From Dromaius novaehollandiae (lineage: Eukaryota; Chordata; Aves; Casuariiformes; Dromaiidae): a stretch of DNA of 64,000 bases. Made by a program: the position numbers and the translations under genes. Where the stretch lies: assembly GCF_036370855.1 (NCBI RefSeq), contig NC_088130.1, positions 13,669,543-13,733,542 of the forward strand. The letters run 5' to 3'. Below the pieces are notes generated by a model that had not been told where the DNA came from, made no database searches, and was given only the letters and a program-made list of their open reading frames with translations. Below, one piece after another: positions 13,561-25,400 of this stretch (position 1 is the first letter of the stretch; the number at the start of each line of letters is the position of its first letter).

Positions 13561-16500
13561 GGAAATGTTCCCCACCTTCAGATGTTAAGATTTGGGTTCT
13601 AGTTTGAGCTGATTTCAATAGGAGGTCACTAGTTAAAGTGAACAGTTAAACATCTCAAAGCATGCAGAGAAGAGTCATGAGCTATGGTTGAACTTTATTG
13701 CTCTTAAATATTCTCCTCATGCCTAAGAAAAGTTGTACTTATTTCTTTCAGGAATATTCCTTCCTACATGTTATCCAGAAATATAAATATCAGTAAGCTA
13801 CCTTGTATGGCTTTTGCTTTATACAGTAAACTGAATGAGGTTCTATCCTTCTACAGGCACTAGTGCCAGAAGTCTTTACAGTGGGACTCTAAAGTCATTT
13901 TTACATCATGCTGGTATATTATTATGTAGCCATTCCCTGCTCTTTTAAGATGCAGAGGCAGATTCTCCATGGCATAATTCCCCGGAGAAGAGCACAGAGA
14001 TCCTCATTAGGATTTGGATTAGGATCCAAACCAAAAATTAATGCTTGTCTTGAGAATATTTTTCTGAAGACTATAATGAAATAATCCTTTATAAAATTGA
14101 TTTTTATGCCATAAATGCTCTGTCTAATATCTATCCTTTTCATCATCCATAAGCAGTCATAAGCAAATTTGTAATCAGGGAAATAAAATCCACTCTGCAG
14201 AGGGCTCAGCATCTGGAGGGTCGTAAGTAACTGCCTGGCTGCATTCTGAAATCTGGATGTTCTTGTTAGTGGATATTTCTAATCAGTTTTCAGTTACCTT
14301 CCATTTTTCAGAGTAACTCAGGTGTTTCAAGAGCCACAAGGGTGACACTAAGTCAGCCTTTTAACCGTGGTAGTCTATCTCCAAAGCAAAGAAAGTTAAA
14401 CATATCAATTATTAAGTACTTTCAGAGAGCTCCTTCTTAAAAAAATGTAAGGGAAATGCGGGCAGTCTAGGCTGGACAAAATAAAAAAATGTCCTTCAAC
14501 CAAAATGCTGGTTGAACTAGAAACAGAAGAGAAACAGAGAGAAATTTTTCTGTATTTAGAGGAAATCCAAATATGAGTTTTGGTTTGTTCAGATTTTGCC
14601 AGAACAAATTGTATTTCTACCTAGCTGCAGATAATCCATGGAGATTATCAAAGACATCTGTTAAACAAATGAAGTTAATTCATTCCCATGGTGTAAAAAT
14701 GTATTTAAAGCTACCTCCTTCTGAAGTCCTCTTAGCTTCCTTTATCAAAGTAAAAATTGAGGTTATAAAATCTATCCATGCAATATTTTTCTCTTCTATT
14801 TTGTGTCTGAGCAAATAAGACATTCCTTTGGCAGTGTTGTTAGCTATTCTTCAGGTTGCCTAAGCCTCAGAGATCAGAAGAGAACGAAGACAGGAGTACT
14901 CTGAGATTTCATGTTCCCAAGTCATTTTATTCCCTTCTATATAGGGGGAAAAAAAGAAAGAAAGAAAGTAAACTCCACAGAGAATTCTCTTAAATTATGA
15001 TACAAATTCATATTCTGTTAATAAGCACAAATAAAATAGAACAAGGTCTGAGCCTAGTAGCATTTCTTTGTGCTGCATTTGTTGTGTGTAATGTGCCAGA
15101 AGTAGGCTAAGTTTTAACAAAGAATAAGCAAATGCTCCAATTTTATCTTTCAGATGGCCAACACAAAGGAATTGATAGAGTGGTGAGGCTTACATTCAAC
15201 TTGCTATTTTTCCTTCTTAACAATTTCTTTTGATCCGATTCCTTTGACAACTCTTGCTTGAGAGCAAGGAGATAAATGCACAAAAGAGAGAAAATGGACG
15301 GTTAATTATGTAGTTAGGTCTGAAATATGAGATGATATCATATGGCTACAAGATGAAGTACTTTGCATAGTGGTAGATTCTAAGTGATCCTATTTTCTGA
15401 AATACAGTTTCTGTTGTACAGATTTTCATTATATAATATCAGGAAAATTGCAGATGTCAGTTTATGCCCCACTTAGTTTCCCTCTTACCTATATTGTATT
15501 AATATCTCTCACTCCTCTGGGCAGCGACTGTGGAACAACAGTTTCTGTCTAGACAAAAGCTAATGAATAGATGAATCCAGCTTTTCTCAGTCTTGCATAT
15601 GCAAGTCCTCATTAGTACTTTGTAAGTCATATCGAGTGAATGTTAACATCTCTGGTGCGCTGGAAAATCCACTCATACTTGGTGAGTTTGGGAGGGGAAG
15701 GTTCTGAGGGAGAAAATCAGATTTAGTGAGCTCTCACATTCAATGTGCAACCACAGCTTCAAAAGAGTCAAAGGGAACTGAGCGCCTGTGGACTTGTTGC
15801 TGACATATTAAACCCCAGAGAATTTGTACGCTGGTTTTTCACTCTTTGAAAAACCCAGCCTGCACAAATTGTACTCTGTTTACTTTTCAAGGAACTGTTA
15901 ATGTGTGTGCTATCTTGTTTCATTAATCTTATTCACATAGCTAGTTGCAAAATTTGCCAAATGGAAAATTCAGTCCTGAGTTTCTGTGAATATACCGAAT
16001 AATCATGTTGAAAATATTATTAACTGGATGCAGAAAAACTGCTTAAAGCAGTTAAGTTTTTCTGCAGTCCCTGGACTTGTCCATAATACTGACTAGCACA
16101 AGTCAGCGAAGCCTGTTTGGCACGAATGTGCGTATCAAAAAATCAAAGGTTCCAGGGACAATTCCAGTTTTAATGGATCATATAAAGCATTGACTTGAAA
16201 TATGTTTGTTATTTTGTAGTAAGCTCTCTCTGAACCTTTCTGCTTGTTGTCCTATGGAACTCGTAAAGCACATATGCAATAAATTCCTTCCTTCCGTTGT
16301 GAAGTCTTACAGTAAAATATTTAACGAATAAAACTAGTTTTATGCCAGTGCAACTCCAATGAAATCAGCTACCACAATAATTACCAATCTAATGGGAAAA
16401 GCAAATATATCAGTCAAAGGTGTGGAAATATGCGGGCAAAGGGAACACTGTTCCTGGGTGAGGCATGCTTGTTAGTTCCCACGGGCAGCTTCTGTGCTTC

Positions 16501-19439
16501 TGTCCTTCACCGTGTGAGCGCTGAGCTAGGTGGGGGGAGCCGAAGGGAAGCTGTAGCACAGTGTGGCAGCCGTGCATGCCCTGTGGCTCACCTCTTGCCC
16601 ACTGCTGTGTGATATTTTCACTCTCATGTAGCTACCTGGTTCTCCCATACACAGACACACACTAGTACTGTATGCCCTGCTTCTGTGATTTATAAGCCAG
16701 ATACCTTTAATGCATGATGAGATACTACAAAGTTCTTACAAAGTTTGCCTTGCTAAAGCAATAGCACTTCCATCCTACTGCAGGTCAGGCAATCGCTAGT
16801 CATGAGATGTAAAGATCTTAAAACTCCTGTTACCCAGGCTCGCAAGACATCCTCAGCCACCTTATCCATCTGGCAGTGTCAATGCAGCTGCAGTATGTTT
16901 GGGTTGCCAATGATTCAGGTGCTGAGGAAGGCAAAGTACTGCATCAAATGAAGGAGTTATGGACCTCTGATGGCGGAGGAATGGAGTCAGTGACCCAAAA
17001 GGTGCCTTGTGGTTCTACGCAATGTACTCCTGTTGTCAGGGCAAGGACCCCTTCTGCAGAGCATCCTGCCAGCAGCTCTTTTTATGAAGTAGGGAAAAAA
17101 TACAAAGGTTTCTGCAGATGGTAGCTATGGTAATATGACACGGAGAATGAGGCACTGTCTTAAGCAGTAAAGTGTAAAGCTATTTCAGGTTTTATGGGTC
17201 ATGGTCTTAAAGTCCATCCAGGTAGCAGAGACAGCTAGTGCAGATCACAGAACAAAGGTAGGCTGTGCAGTCTTTGAGAGACATACTGCTTGGCAAGAAG
17301 TATTCCCACGCTCTGCATTGTTTTAAGCTTCTCAGTAGATGCACTCCTTTGTTAAGAGGCTTTCAAAAGCTGTGGTAGCAAGTTTGGATGTGAAAGAAAT
17401 AACCATGATGTCCTGTCAATATTCCAAATTAGTATTTTTTTCAGACTCTCAAACATAGGATTTTTTATTTCTAATCTGGCTCCACTTAATAATGAGAGAT
17501 TTTAGGGTGATCCTTTTTGCCCTATGTCAGTGTCTGGGTGTATGACTGGGGAAGGCACAGCCTTAAGCATTGAAATGATGTTATGTTGTGCAACCTAATG
17601 CCTGTAAATTGTAACTGCTGAACAGAATGAAATATAGCACACGGAAATGTTAGAAGCTTGAGTATTAGCACGTTGACTCAGCAAATTAACACAGTTTTCA
17701 TAAGCTGCTGAAAGGGAGCCAGGCAAACTGAAAATGTGCTTTCCTTCCAAAATGCAAATATAAATGGAAATATAATTATGGATGCTCTGGACTGTTCTGC
17801 TCCTTCTAAGTCTCTTCTAATGCCTATTGAAATCAAAGGGAGTACTCCCCCTGGCTTCAGTAAGCTTTAGATTTGGCCTTTGGTTATCTTCTTTTCCGCT
17901 GTCTTCTGAAACCATGTAATCAGTTGTGGGATATAGGGTAAGCTGCTGTAAATTCTTCTTAATTGCATTAAAATAAGAAAATTGTTTCTTCTGCAGAACT
18001 TCCAGTTCACTAAATCTCTTATCATTAGTAACAAATGCGGTGTGCATTTCCAATAAGTTTTTAGATGCTATTGTTAGTTGAAGTTGCCCATTACAAAGGT
18101 TTGTCATGCTGAAGGTCAAGATAATAATACTTATGGTATGTAATGTGTAATATTAAGACACATCTACATATAAAATAGTGCTTTTCTTCACAAATTTTTT
18201 CAGGTAATTTTTACTGTGCTCAGGTTCTTCTATGTTATTCAATCAAAGATATTAAATTACAAAAAAAAAAATTGGTTCGGTATCTCCACAACAACTGACT
18301 CCTTCACCAAATCTCTGGAACTGCAAAAGTATTTTCAGGACAGCGGTTAAGCTGTAGTTAAATTGCTGAACTCCTTGCTGCAGGAGGCTGCTGATGCAAA
18401 AAAATCTATGACTTCAGTGGGAGACGAGACAGTTCACAGAACAGAAACTACCATCAGGGTTGATAAGTACTTAAAAACCATCCCAAGTCCAGGAAGCTGT
18501 AAATAATTGGGTGCTAGGAGACTAACTTTGTATCTGTGTGTTTGCATTGTATTTGTCTTCCTTAGACATCTGCTTTCAGCAAATGTTGGAGACAGGATAC
18601 GCTGGTCTGACTGCTCTTCTGTTCTTAATATCTATATGCACCTCAATATGGTCTCCAGACAACCTGTAATTCCAATCTGTAATTTTAAACAGAAAATCCA
18701 CTTTTCTGTTGTCCTACTTTAAACTTGATGTGTTCTGTATCACAGTAATCTCGGAAATCTTTCAGTTGTATGTGTAGAGCCCACATTTACCCTGGTGTTA
18801 TTTAAAGATGCCTTCTCAAGATACAGTGTAGGAGGAAAGGTCATAATCAAGCTGATTATTTAGCACATTCATAGTATTTTGACACTTTAAATACACTTTA
18901 AATAGCCTCTAGCAATAATAATATTGCAACATTAATTAATTGGACAATTTGTCTTTGATATGTGAAGGCAGGATGAAGTTATGGGAAAAAGAGGATAAAT
19001 TATGTAGGAAAAGGTGGGAAAAGAAAAAAAGAAAAAATTATAAGAGTGAAATTTCTATGGGTTATACAGGGTCATCTGACAGTTACAACACAGGTTTGTG
19101 CTGAAGTACAATTTGTACTAAGTATAAATGGAAAGAATGTGAGTAAACATTCTGACAAATTTCACGTGATTTTCACAAAAGCTACGAAGAGTTATTTCAG
19201 GTCTCTTGTTCATTTTTTTATTGCTCTGATAATCAGACACTGCTTACTTTTCTTCCATAGCAGTCTCATACATCCTACCCATTCTTCTATTGGAAGTTTC
19301 TATTGGCATCTGCTGTGCGCTGTTATACTCAAATATTGTTGCAAAGACAAGAAAATAAAAGGGAGAAATCTAAGCAGCAATAGCGCTAAAGAGCAGAAGA
19401 CAGAGAAAACTTTTCAACAAATACAGCATCAATTTTTTT
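13561..19439. other. Non-coding AT-rich DNA
   Basis: No gene or clear transposable element recognised. It contains a short GAAA tract near 14956-14968 and the hairpin-forming inverted repeat at 16029-16066 listed separately. ORFs are short and domain-free. Confidence 0.55.
16029..16066. repeat. 12-bp perfect inverted repeat
   Basis: The left arm TGCAGAAAAACT (16029-16040) is the exact reverse complement of the right arm AGTTTTTCTGCA (16055-16066), with a 14-nt spacer. With one bulged base the stem gains three more pairs outward (GGA at 16026-16028 with TCC at 16068-16070). An alternative inner stem, AACTGCTT with AAGCAGTT, also exists. It is short for a microRNA precursor, and no function is implied. 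Confidence 0.7.
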
Positions 19440-20262
19440 TTAAATTGATTTCATTTACTTTCTGTTATGACCTTTTCTTCTCTGGGGGATCTTTCATTTT
19501 CTGTCTGTCATCTGTTGGCCCTGCAAACTCTTTGGAAGGCTTCCTGCTCCTTGCTGTGCTTAAAAAAAAATCTCTATATATTTTTTAAACCCTTTGCAAG
19601 TTGCTTCTCAAATTCTCTTTTTGCTGCTTTGTGTTTTTAACCTGCTAGAGTTTATGATCCTTTTTATTATCTTTCTTCGAACACAACTTTGGCTTTTTAC
19701 AGATGCCCTCTTTTTTCTAATATCCTCTCTTATCCTGCTGTATTGCCATGCAGACTTACTTTCAGTCTTCCTAAAGTCTTTTTTGACAGGTGCTATGCAT
19801 TTGATCCAAGCCTCTAATAAATACTTTCTCAGCTGTCTGCCAACATTTTTGTCTTTTGGTTGGTCTTTATTGTTTCTTGTTAAAGAAGCATTTTTATGTT
19901 GTTTCCTTTTTAAAGCTGATGCCATAATGAATTTTGTTGGCTTTTGTCACTTGTGCAAGGAAGCTGAAGCACCGTATGTTGTTGGCACTTTTGGAGGGTT
20001 TTTCATTAGCAAGGTTTTGAATCAGGTCTTGTGTGCCACTCAGGAACAGCTTTTTCTTTGCTAGGTTTCCTGTATAATTCAGCCTCAGAATTAGGACTTG
20101 GCGTGATGCGGACCAAATCTATTTGGAGGTAGTCACAGTCTCCTGTTGTTATCATGTTTCCTGTCCTCCCAGACACACTGATCTCCCTCAACAAGTCATA
20201 GTCACTGTTATTATCTTGGAAAGACAATAATGAAGTTATATATGCCAAAAAGTTGTCTTATT
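19440..20262 (-). mobile_element. CR1-like LINE fragment, endonuclease to pre-RT region
   Basis: Read on the minus strand, broken frames resemble ORF2 of CR1-clade non-LTR retrotransposons. The frame from 20248 to 20006 has a SGRTGN...GDCDY..ID segment that I align by eye with the endonuclease motif usually seen as GDFNYPDIDW. After a frameshift, 19925-19608 is a Lys/Arg-rich linker ending in KREFEKQLAK. It continues past a stop into a segment resembling FFKYIRSRRK...GPL, the part that precedes the reverse transcriptase. The expected catalytic Asn in GDFN reads Cys, and stops and frameshifts break the frame, so the copy is dead and old. No RT domain or 3' end was found beside it. Boundaries are approximate. 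Confidence 0.65.
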
Positions 20263-21362
20263 TATCTTAATTTTACAGAGGTTGAATTAGTGTTATCATC
20301 AGAATTTAGATCTCTCCCATTAATCTTAGGAAAAAAATGTATTTCAGGACTCAGTTGGGTCCACGTATTCAGATATCAAGGATCCATTAAGCTAAAGTAG
20401 GAAGTAGATAGGGAAATCTAAGTAGACCCCAAATTCCTTTTTTTAGCACATTTCCTTTTCTTATTTATGAAACATTAAAAACACACAACTATTTGAACGT
20501 AGCTTCAGTAGTATTATATTACTGATACATGCATTATTTTTAATTGCTGAAATATTGAAACATGTAAACCTGATGGTTATTTATCTTACTGATAGAGATC
20601 AAAGGGAAATACTTGCAAAGGTCCCTGTATTAAAACAGTGACAGGCCACACCATTTATTCTGGTGGTTCTTTGTTTTTCTCCTGAACAAGGTGTTAGAAT
20701 TAGGGCTTGACTTTGCTCCACATGCTCCCATCTATCTTGTGCGCAGCACTACAGCAAAACTAGCTCAGCCGTTGTCACTGAGTTACCACATAAGGTTTTT
20801 GTGTGCTGCTGCTGTTGATATTATTTGAGTTAGCGTGTCTGCATCATGCAGTTGTTTAATTCTGGTTAATACGAGAATCATCGTCCTCTTCCGCTCCATG
20901 AATTTCCCAACTATTAACTTTTTGCCCATAGAAAATGTCTGAGGGGTAAAATGAAGGTGTGAATCTAGCTTGTAGGAGTATAGTAAGTGAAGGCAGCTTG
21001 TGAGTGGACATACTCTGCAAATATGAATAGCTAGATTACATAGGCAAAGCCCCCTGGGAATCTGTGCTCTCATAGCTATGCTGTGGACTATGCCAATATA
21101 GCCTCACTTCTTTTGCTATCGGTGCCAGATAACATATTGATATACTGGATGTGCTAGTGTGCAGGCTAGGACACCCTTTTTTTTGTGTGTGTATGCATGT
21201 ACCCACATTTGTCCATTGGACCAAGTACCCACTGACTGCTATAGGTTGACTGTGGGACAGTCTTTGCAGCAGCAGCATTTTAATGAGGTTTCTGAGGCAG
21301 TAAATGAGATGCTTTTAAGTTATTTCTTGGTTTTCAAGATAAAAAAGAAAGTGGACTACATT

Positions 21363-21408
<46 letters not shown>

Positions 21409-21760
21409 GTGTGAGTTGTTAATGTTAGAAATGCCTGTGCATGGCTGACAAAACTCAGTGGCTTATCTCCTGTAGTATGACCAAAATGTAGATTATTCCC
21501 AGCTTGTGAGGGATGTGTGGCAGTGAGTTTTGCTGGTGGGATGTTCAACTCATGTAACAGGAGAAGTATCTGACTCTCAAGGAGCTATGGAGCCCATTTT
21601 ATCAAGAGCTTGGAAAAGATTTTACTGTCTTATGTCCTGCAAAATGAAAAAAAAGCAGAGTAGGCTGGTGTCCTTAGAGAAGAGCCAAATGAGAAGACAT
21701 TTGATAATGTCTCCAGTTAATTCTTAGGCAGCTATTTTGGTATGAATATTTTCCTAAGAG
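20263..21760. other. Non-coding DNA between two LINE fragments
   Basis: No gene recognised. It holds a long poly-T tract at 21365-21403. Short ORFs on both strands have no recognised domains. Confidence 0.55.
21365..21403. repeat. Poly-T tract (39 T)
   Basis: The longest homopolymer in the window. It lies about 360 bases upstream of a CR1 fragment but is not part of it, since CR1 elements end in a short tandem repeat and not in poly-A. No flanking retrocopy was recognised. Confidence 0.9.
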
Positions 21761-22408
21761 GCGAGAAGGACTTGGGAGTCCTGGTGGACACCAAGCTGAA
21801 CATGAGCCAGCAATGTGCCCTTGTGGCAAAAGATGCCAATGGTATCCTTGGCTGCATTAGGCAGAGCATTGCCAGCAGGTTGAGGGAGGTGATCCTGCCC
21901 CTCTACTCAGCCCTGGTGAGGCTGCATCTGGAGTGCTGTGTCCAGTTCTGGGCTCCCCAGTATGAGAGAGGCATGAAGCTATTGGAGTGAGCCCAGTGAA
22001 GCATCAGACATATGAAGAGAGGCTGAGAAAGCTGGGACTGTTCCGCCTGGAGAAGAAAAGGGATCTCTGGGGGATCTTATCAATGCACATAAATACCTGG
22101 ATGGAGGCTGTAAAGAAGGCGGCCAGACTCTTCTCAGTGGTGGCCAGTGCCAGAGGCAATTGGCAATTGGCACATTGAAATATAGGAAATTCCACTTAAA
22201 AATAAGAAAGCACCTTTTTATTGTGAGGGTGGTTGAGCACTGGAACAGGTTGCCCAGAGAGGCTGAGAGTCTCCATCCTTGGAGATATTCAAACACTGAC
22301 TGGACACGACCCTGAGCAACCTGCTCTAGGTGACCCTACTTGAGCAGGGGACTGGACTAGACAATCTCCAGAGGTGCTTGCCAGCCTCAACCATGCTGTC
22401 ATTCTGGA
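21761..22408 (+). mobile_element. CR1 LINE, 5'-truncated 3' fragment
   Basis: Strong match to the conserved 3' end of avian-type CR1. The frame reads [20 protein letters not shown], then ILGCIRQS and [21 protein letters not shown], the C-terminal reverse-transcriptase region. After a frameshift near 21990 it continues YEERLRKLGLFRLEKKRD and ARLFSVVASA, then the 3' segment with CACTGGAACAGGTTGCCCAG, GACTGGACTAGACAATCTCC, and a final ATTCTGG in place of the usual ATTCTGTG tail repeat. Compared with the consensus as I remember it, about 40 bases between the codons for LLE and YEERL are missing. The copy is 5'-truncated, as most CR1 copies are, and cannot encode a working enzyme. Confidence 0.93.
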
Positions 22409-25400
22409 AAATAAGCAAATGGACTCTAACACTACCTTCTCTTATAGCTTCCCCTAAGCAGTGTTGGTGGAATGTGCCTGCTCTGTACTGATAACTGTGT
22501 TGAGTGTGCAGTACTCAGGTGTTTGAAGTGCACTGAAGTACTGCTCGGTCACAACAGAAAGTCAGCATTTTGAAAGATAAGCTGGCATATTGAATGGCTC
22601 ATCAACATATTTATGATTTTGTAAAGCTGCTTATTTTTTCCATCATTGGTTGATCAACTGATCAAATCATCAACTAATTTGATCAGTTGATCAAATAATA
22701 CACACATGAAAATCGTCTTTAAAATATTTAATCATTCTCTTTTAAAATTGTGTTTCTGTCAACTCTAATTGTATATATTAGATTCAAATTGCTCCTGAAA
22801 TTTATGTTTCATAATATTCCAAAAGCAGCTGTATGATTTAGCTATATTCTAGTCTGTCACGGTTCTCCTGAAAGGTATCCTAAATGCTTCTAGATAAAAG
22901 CTAATTTGTGCAATGGAAGACTTGAAAGAAATCTGTTTCCTACTCTAATTAGAGCAGTTTAGTGGAGTTTCAAATAGAGTCAAATGGAACTTCATTGAGT
23001 TGATCTTTTTAACTTAGATGTGCATATAAAAGCAGCACTGAGGCAGAAACCTGGGCTCTGAAATGTGTACTAGTAGCACCTATTTCCATTTTACGTTTTA
23101 TCATTGTCAGCCCTTGTCGTGCGACGTTATTCAATCTTGCTTCATAAGGACTGTTAGACAGGAACTATAGTTTAAGCTGCTCTTTGAAAAACTACCACTT
23201 TCAAAATAGTTTTTTTCTGTTGCTGAAACAGTGCAAAAGAAAGGCTCTGCATCTGCTGTGCAGCAGATAGTTGTAGACATGAGAAATAACCGTAATTTCA
23301 TAGTATCTTAATGTTTGTACAAAACATTGATTTTTTTTTCCCCTCCTCTGTATACAACTGGTGTTTTCCTTGAGACTTTCTTTAATCCACACCACAGGAA
23401 ACCCATCTAGTAAGCTTGCTTAAGTGTTTCAACTAATGCATTTACATTGCACACAGAATTTAACGTAGCATTGCAGTTCTGTGGTATGTCATCTGTTCTA
23501 AGTTTTAACCCTCCTAAGTGTTCATACATGATGGCCCTCAAGCCATTGCTATCCACACAAAAACAGCATACCTCTGTTGTGCTGGTTGGTATGTGTGTGT
23601 TAGCCAATATGTTTTTTGGGCCACAAATTAATTTCCAGTGAGAAATATTGGAATAAATATCAGTGGAATAGATTGTTCAACCAGTTATGGTAAACCTACC
23701 ATCTAAAATACAGTGAAGAGAAGTTAAATAGATACGTTTTTAAATTTTCTTCTAATATGATGCTTGTGAAACACTTGGTTATGTGTAACCTTTTTGTCAA
23801 ATTTTATTTACCACTTATGATAATAACTGACAGATGTCAAATGTAAATATGGCTTTGTTGCCTTTGTGGTGCCTTTCCGTATGCTTCCTGATAGAGGCTC
23901 TTTAGAAAGGATGGTCTTTCCCTTCTGGGTACATAGTGTCTAGTGCAAACGAGTTGGGGCAGGACAGGACACTGGGCTCTCAAGATCATCTTGTTGCACA
24001 TACATCAAGTGGCAGTAGTCTGAAAACTTTTAATTAAGATTCAGTACCTTTCTCTGGTAAGCCAGTCATTCCTGTCCCTTCTGCAATACATCATGGAAGT
24101 TATTATATATTTGCACACATTTGTCACAAAATTTCAGGGGAGATCATTAATGCTAATGGCTATTGATTAAAGGATTTAATTTCTTCTGTTCATTTTCTGC
24201 ACTTCCCTGACAAACTGAAAGAAGACGAATAGAACTCACGTTTCTACTATATTAATTAAATTGGAAGGTGTTGTGTAATGTCAGTAAATGACATTTCATT
24301 GAGTAAAATATATTTCTGGCTGTAGAAACTAATGTACTGTATTATGCCAAGAAAAAGTAGAAATTCAGTGACCGTTTTATAAATATGTAATGATGTTTTG
24401 ATAAAGAATCTTTCCCATAAAAGTATTCTCTTCCTAGCTTAAGACTTTTATTGCACTACTGGCTATTACCGTTCTACATGAACAAAACCTCAGAACCCCC
24501 TGGTCTGGACCTAGAAATAATGAATCCGCACAGTGTCATGCTGCTCAGCAACGTGCCGGCCTAGCACGGCGGCATTGATGTCAAGATCCCTTTTTCTCAA
24601 AAGAGAGTTTACGGGAAGACTCTGGGATGAGTCTTTCTGCTTGTTTGCTTTCCTGGATTGCAGGCTAAATCAGTAGACTGTTCACAACAATTTTCATAGG
24701 GGCTGTAGTTGTATTGGAAACAGTATCCGAATTGTGAACAGTAAAGACTAACTTTACAGACTACTTCAGAAAACAGCTATTTAAATGATTGCATCTCTCT
24801 CCTGTCAAAACCTCTTTGTTAGGTGGACAATACATTTATTTGACCATAAAATGCTAGGGAAGACACTGATCTTTCATTTTGGAAAATTTCGTGATTATCT
24901 CACTGTCAACATTTTGTACATGGAAATTGTCTACTGTGTTAATCTATTATATAAATAACGTGCTTTGCCCTCTCAAGTCAAATGGAAAAAGAAAGTATGT
25001 GTAACAGAAATGCAATGTTAGTAATGCTTAATATAGTAAAGCCAGGCCCTTATCTGAAGGAGAAAAAAATAGCTCGCCTGTGCCCAGAGCAGTCCAGATG
25101 GAATCCCAGTAGGCAGCACACTTGTGTAAATGAAAGGAGTTTTATTTATTTCAGGGAATGCATGCTTCACATTCTGTTATGTTTCATTGCTTTCCCAACT
25201 ATGGTATACTAATATTCAATTACTAAGTCTTCGGGGATTTTTTTAAATTTCCAGGGCACCTTATCTCAAAGAGCCTGCGTATTTTCTTGGTATTAAAAAT
25301 ATACTTACTTTCTGACAAGACTGATTTCAAACCACTACACCATGGTTTTGGTTTTCTGTGTGCTTCAGTATAGTTGAAATATTACACATTATGCCAAATA

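Noticed and set aside
19046..20064. Two successive plus-strand ORFs (180 and 156 codons) with hydrophobic stretches resembling membrane segments
   Set aside because: Much of the stretch is the antisense of Lys/Arg-rich and A-rich LINE sequence, which yields Phe/Leu-rich artefact frames. No start context, splice signals or family similarity supports a gene.
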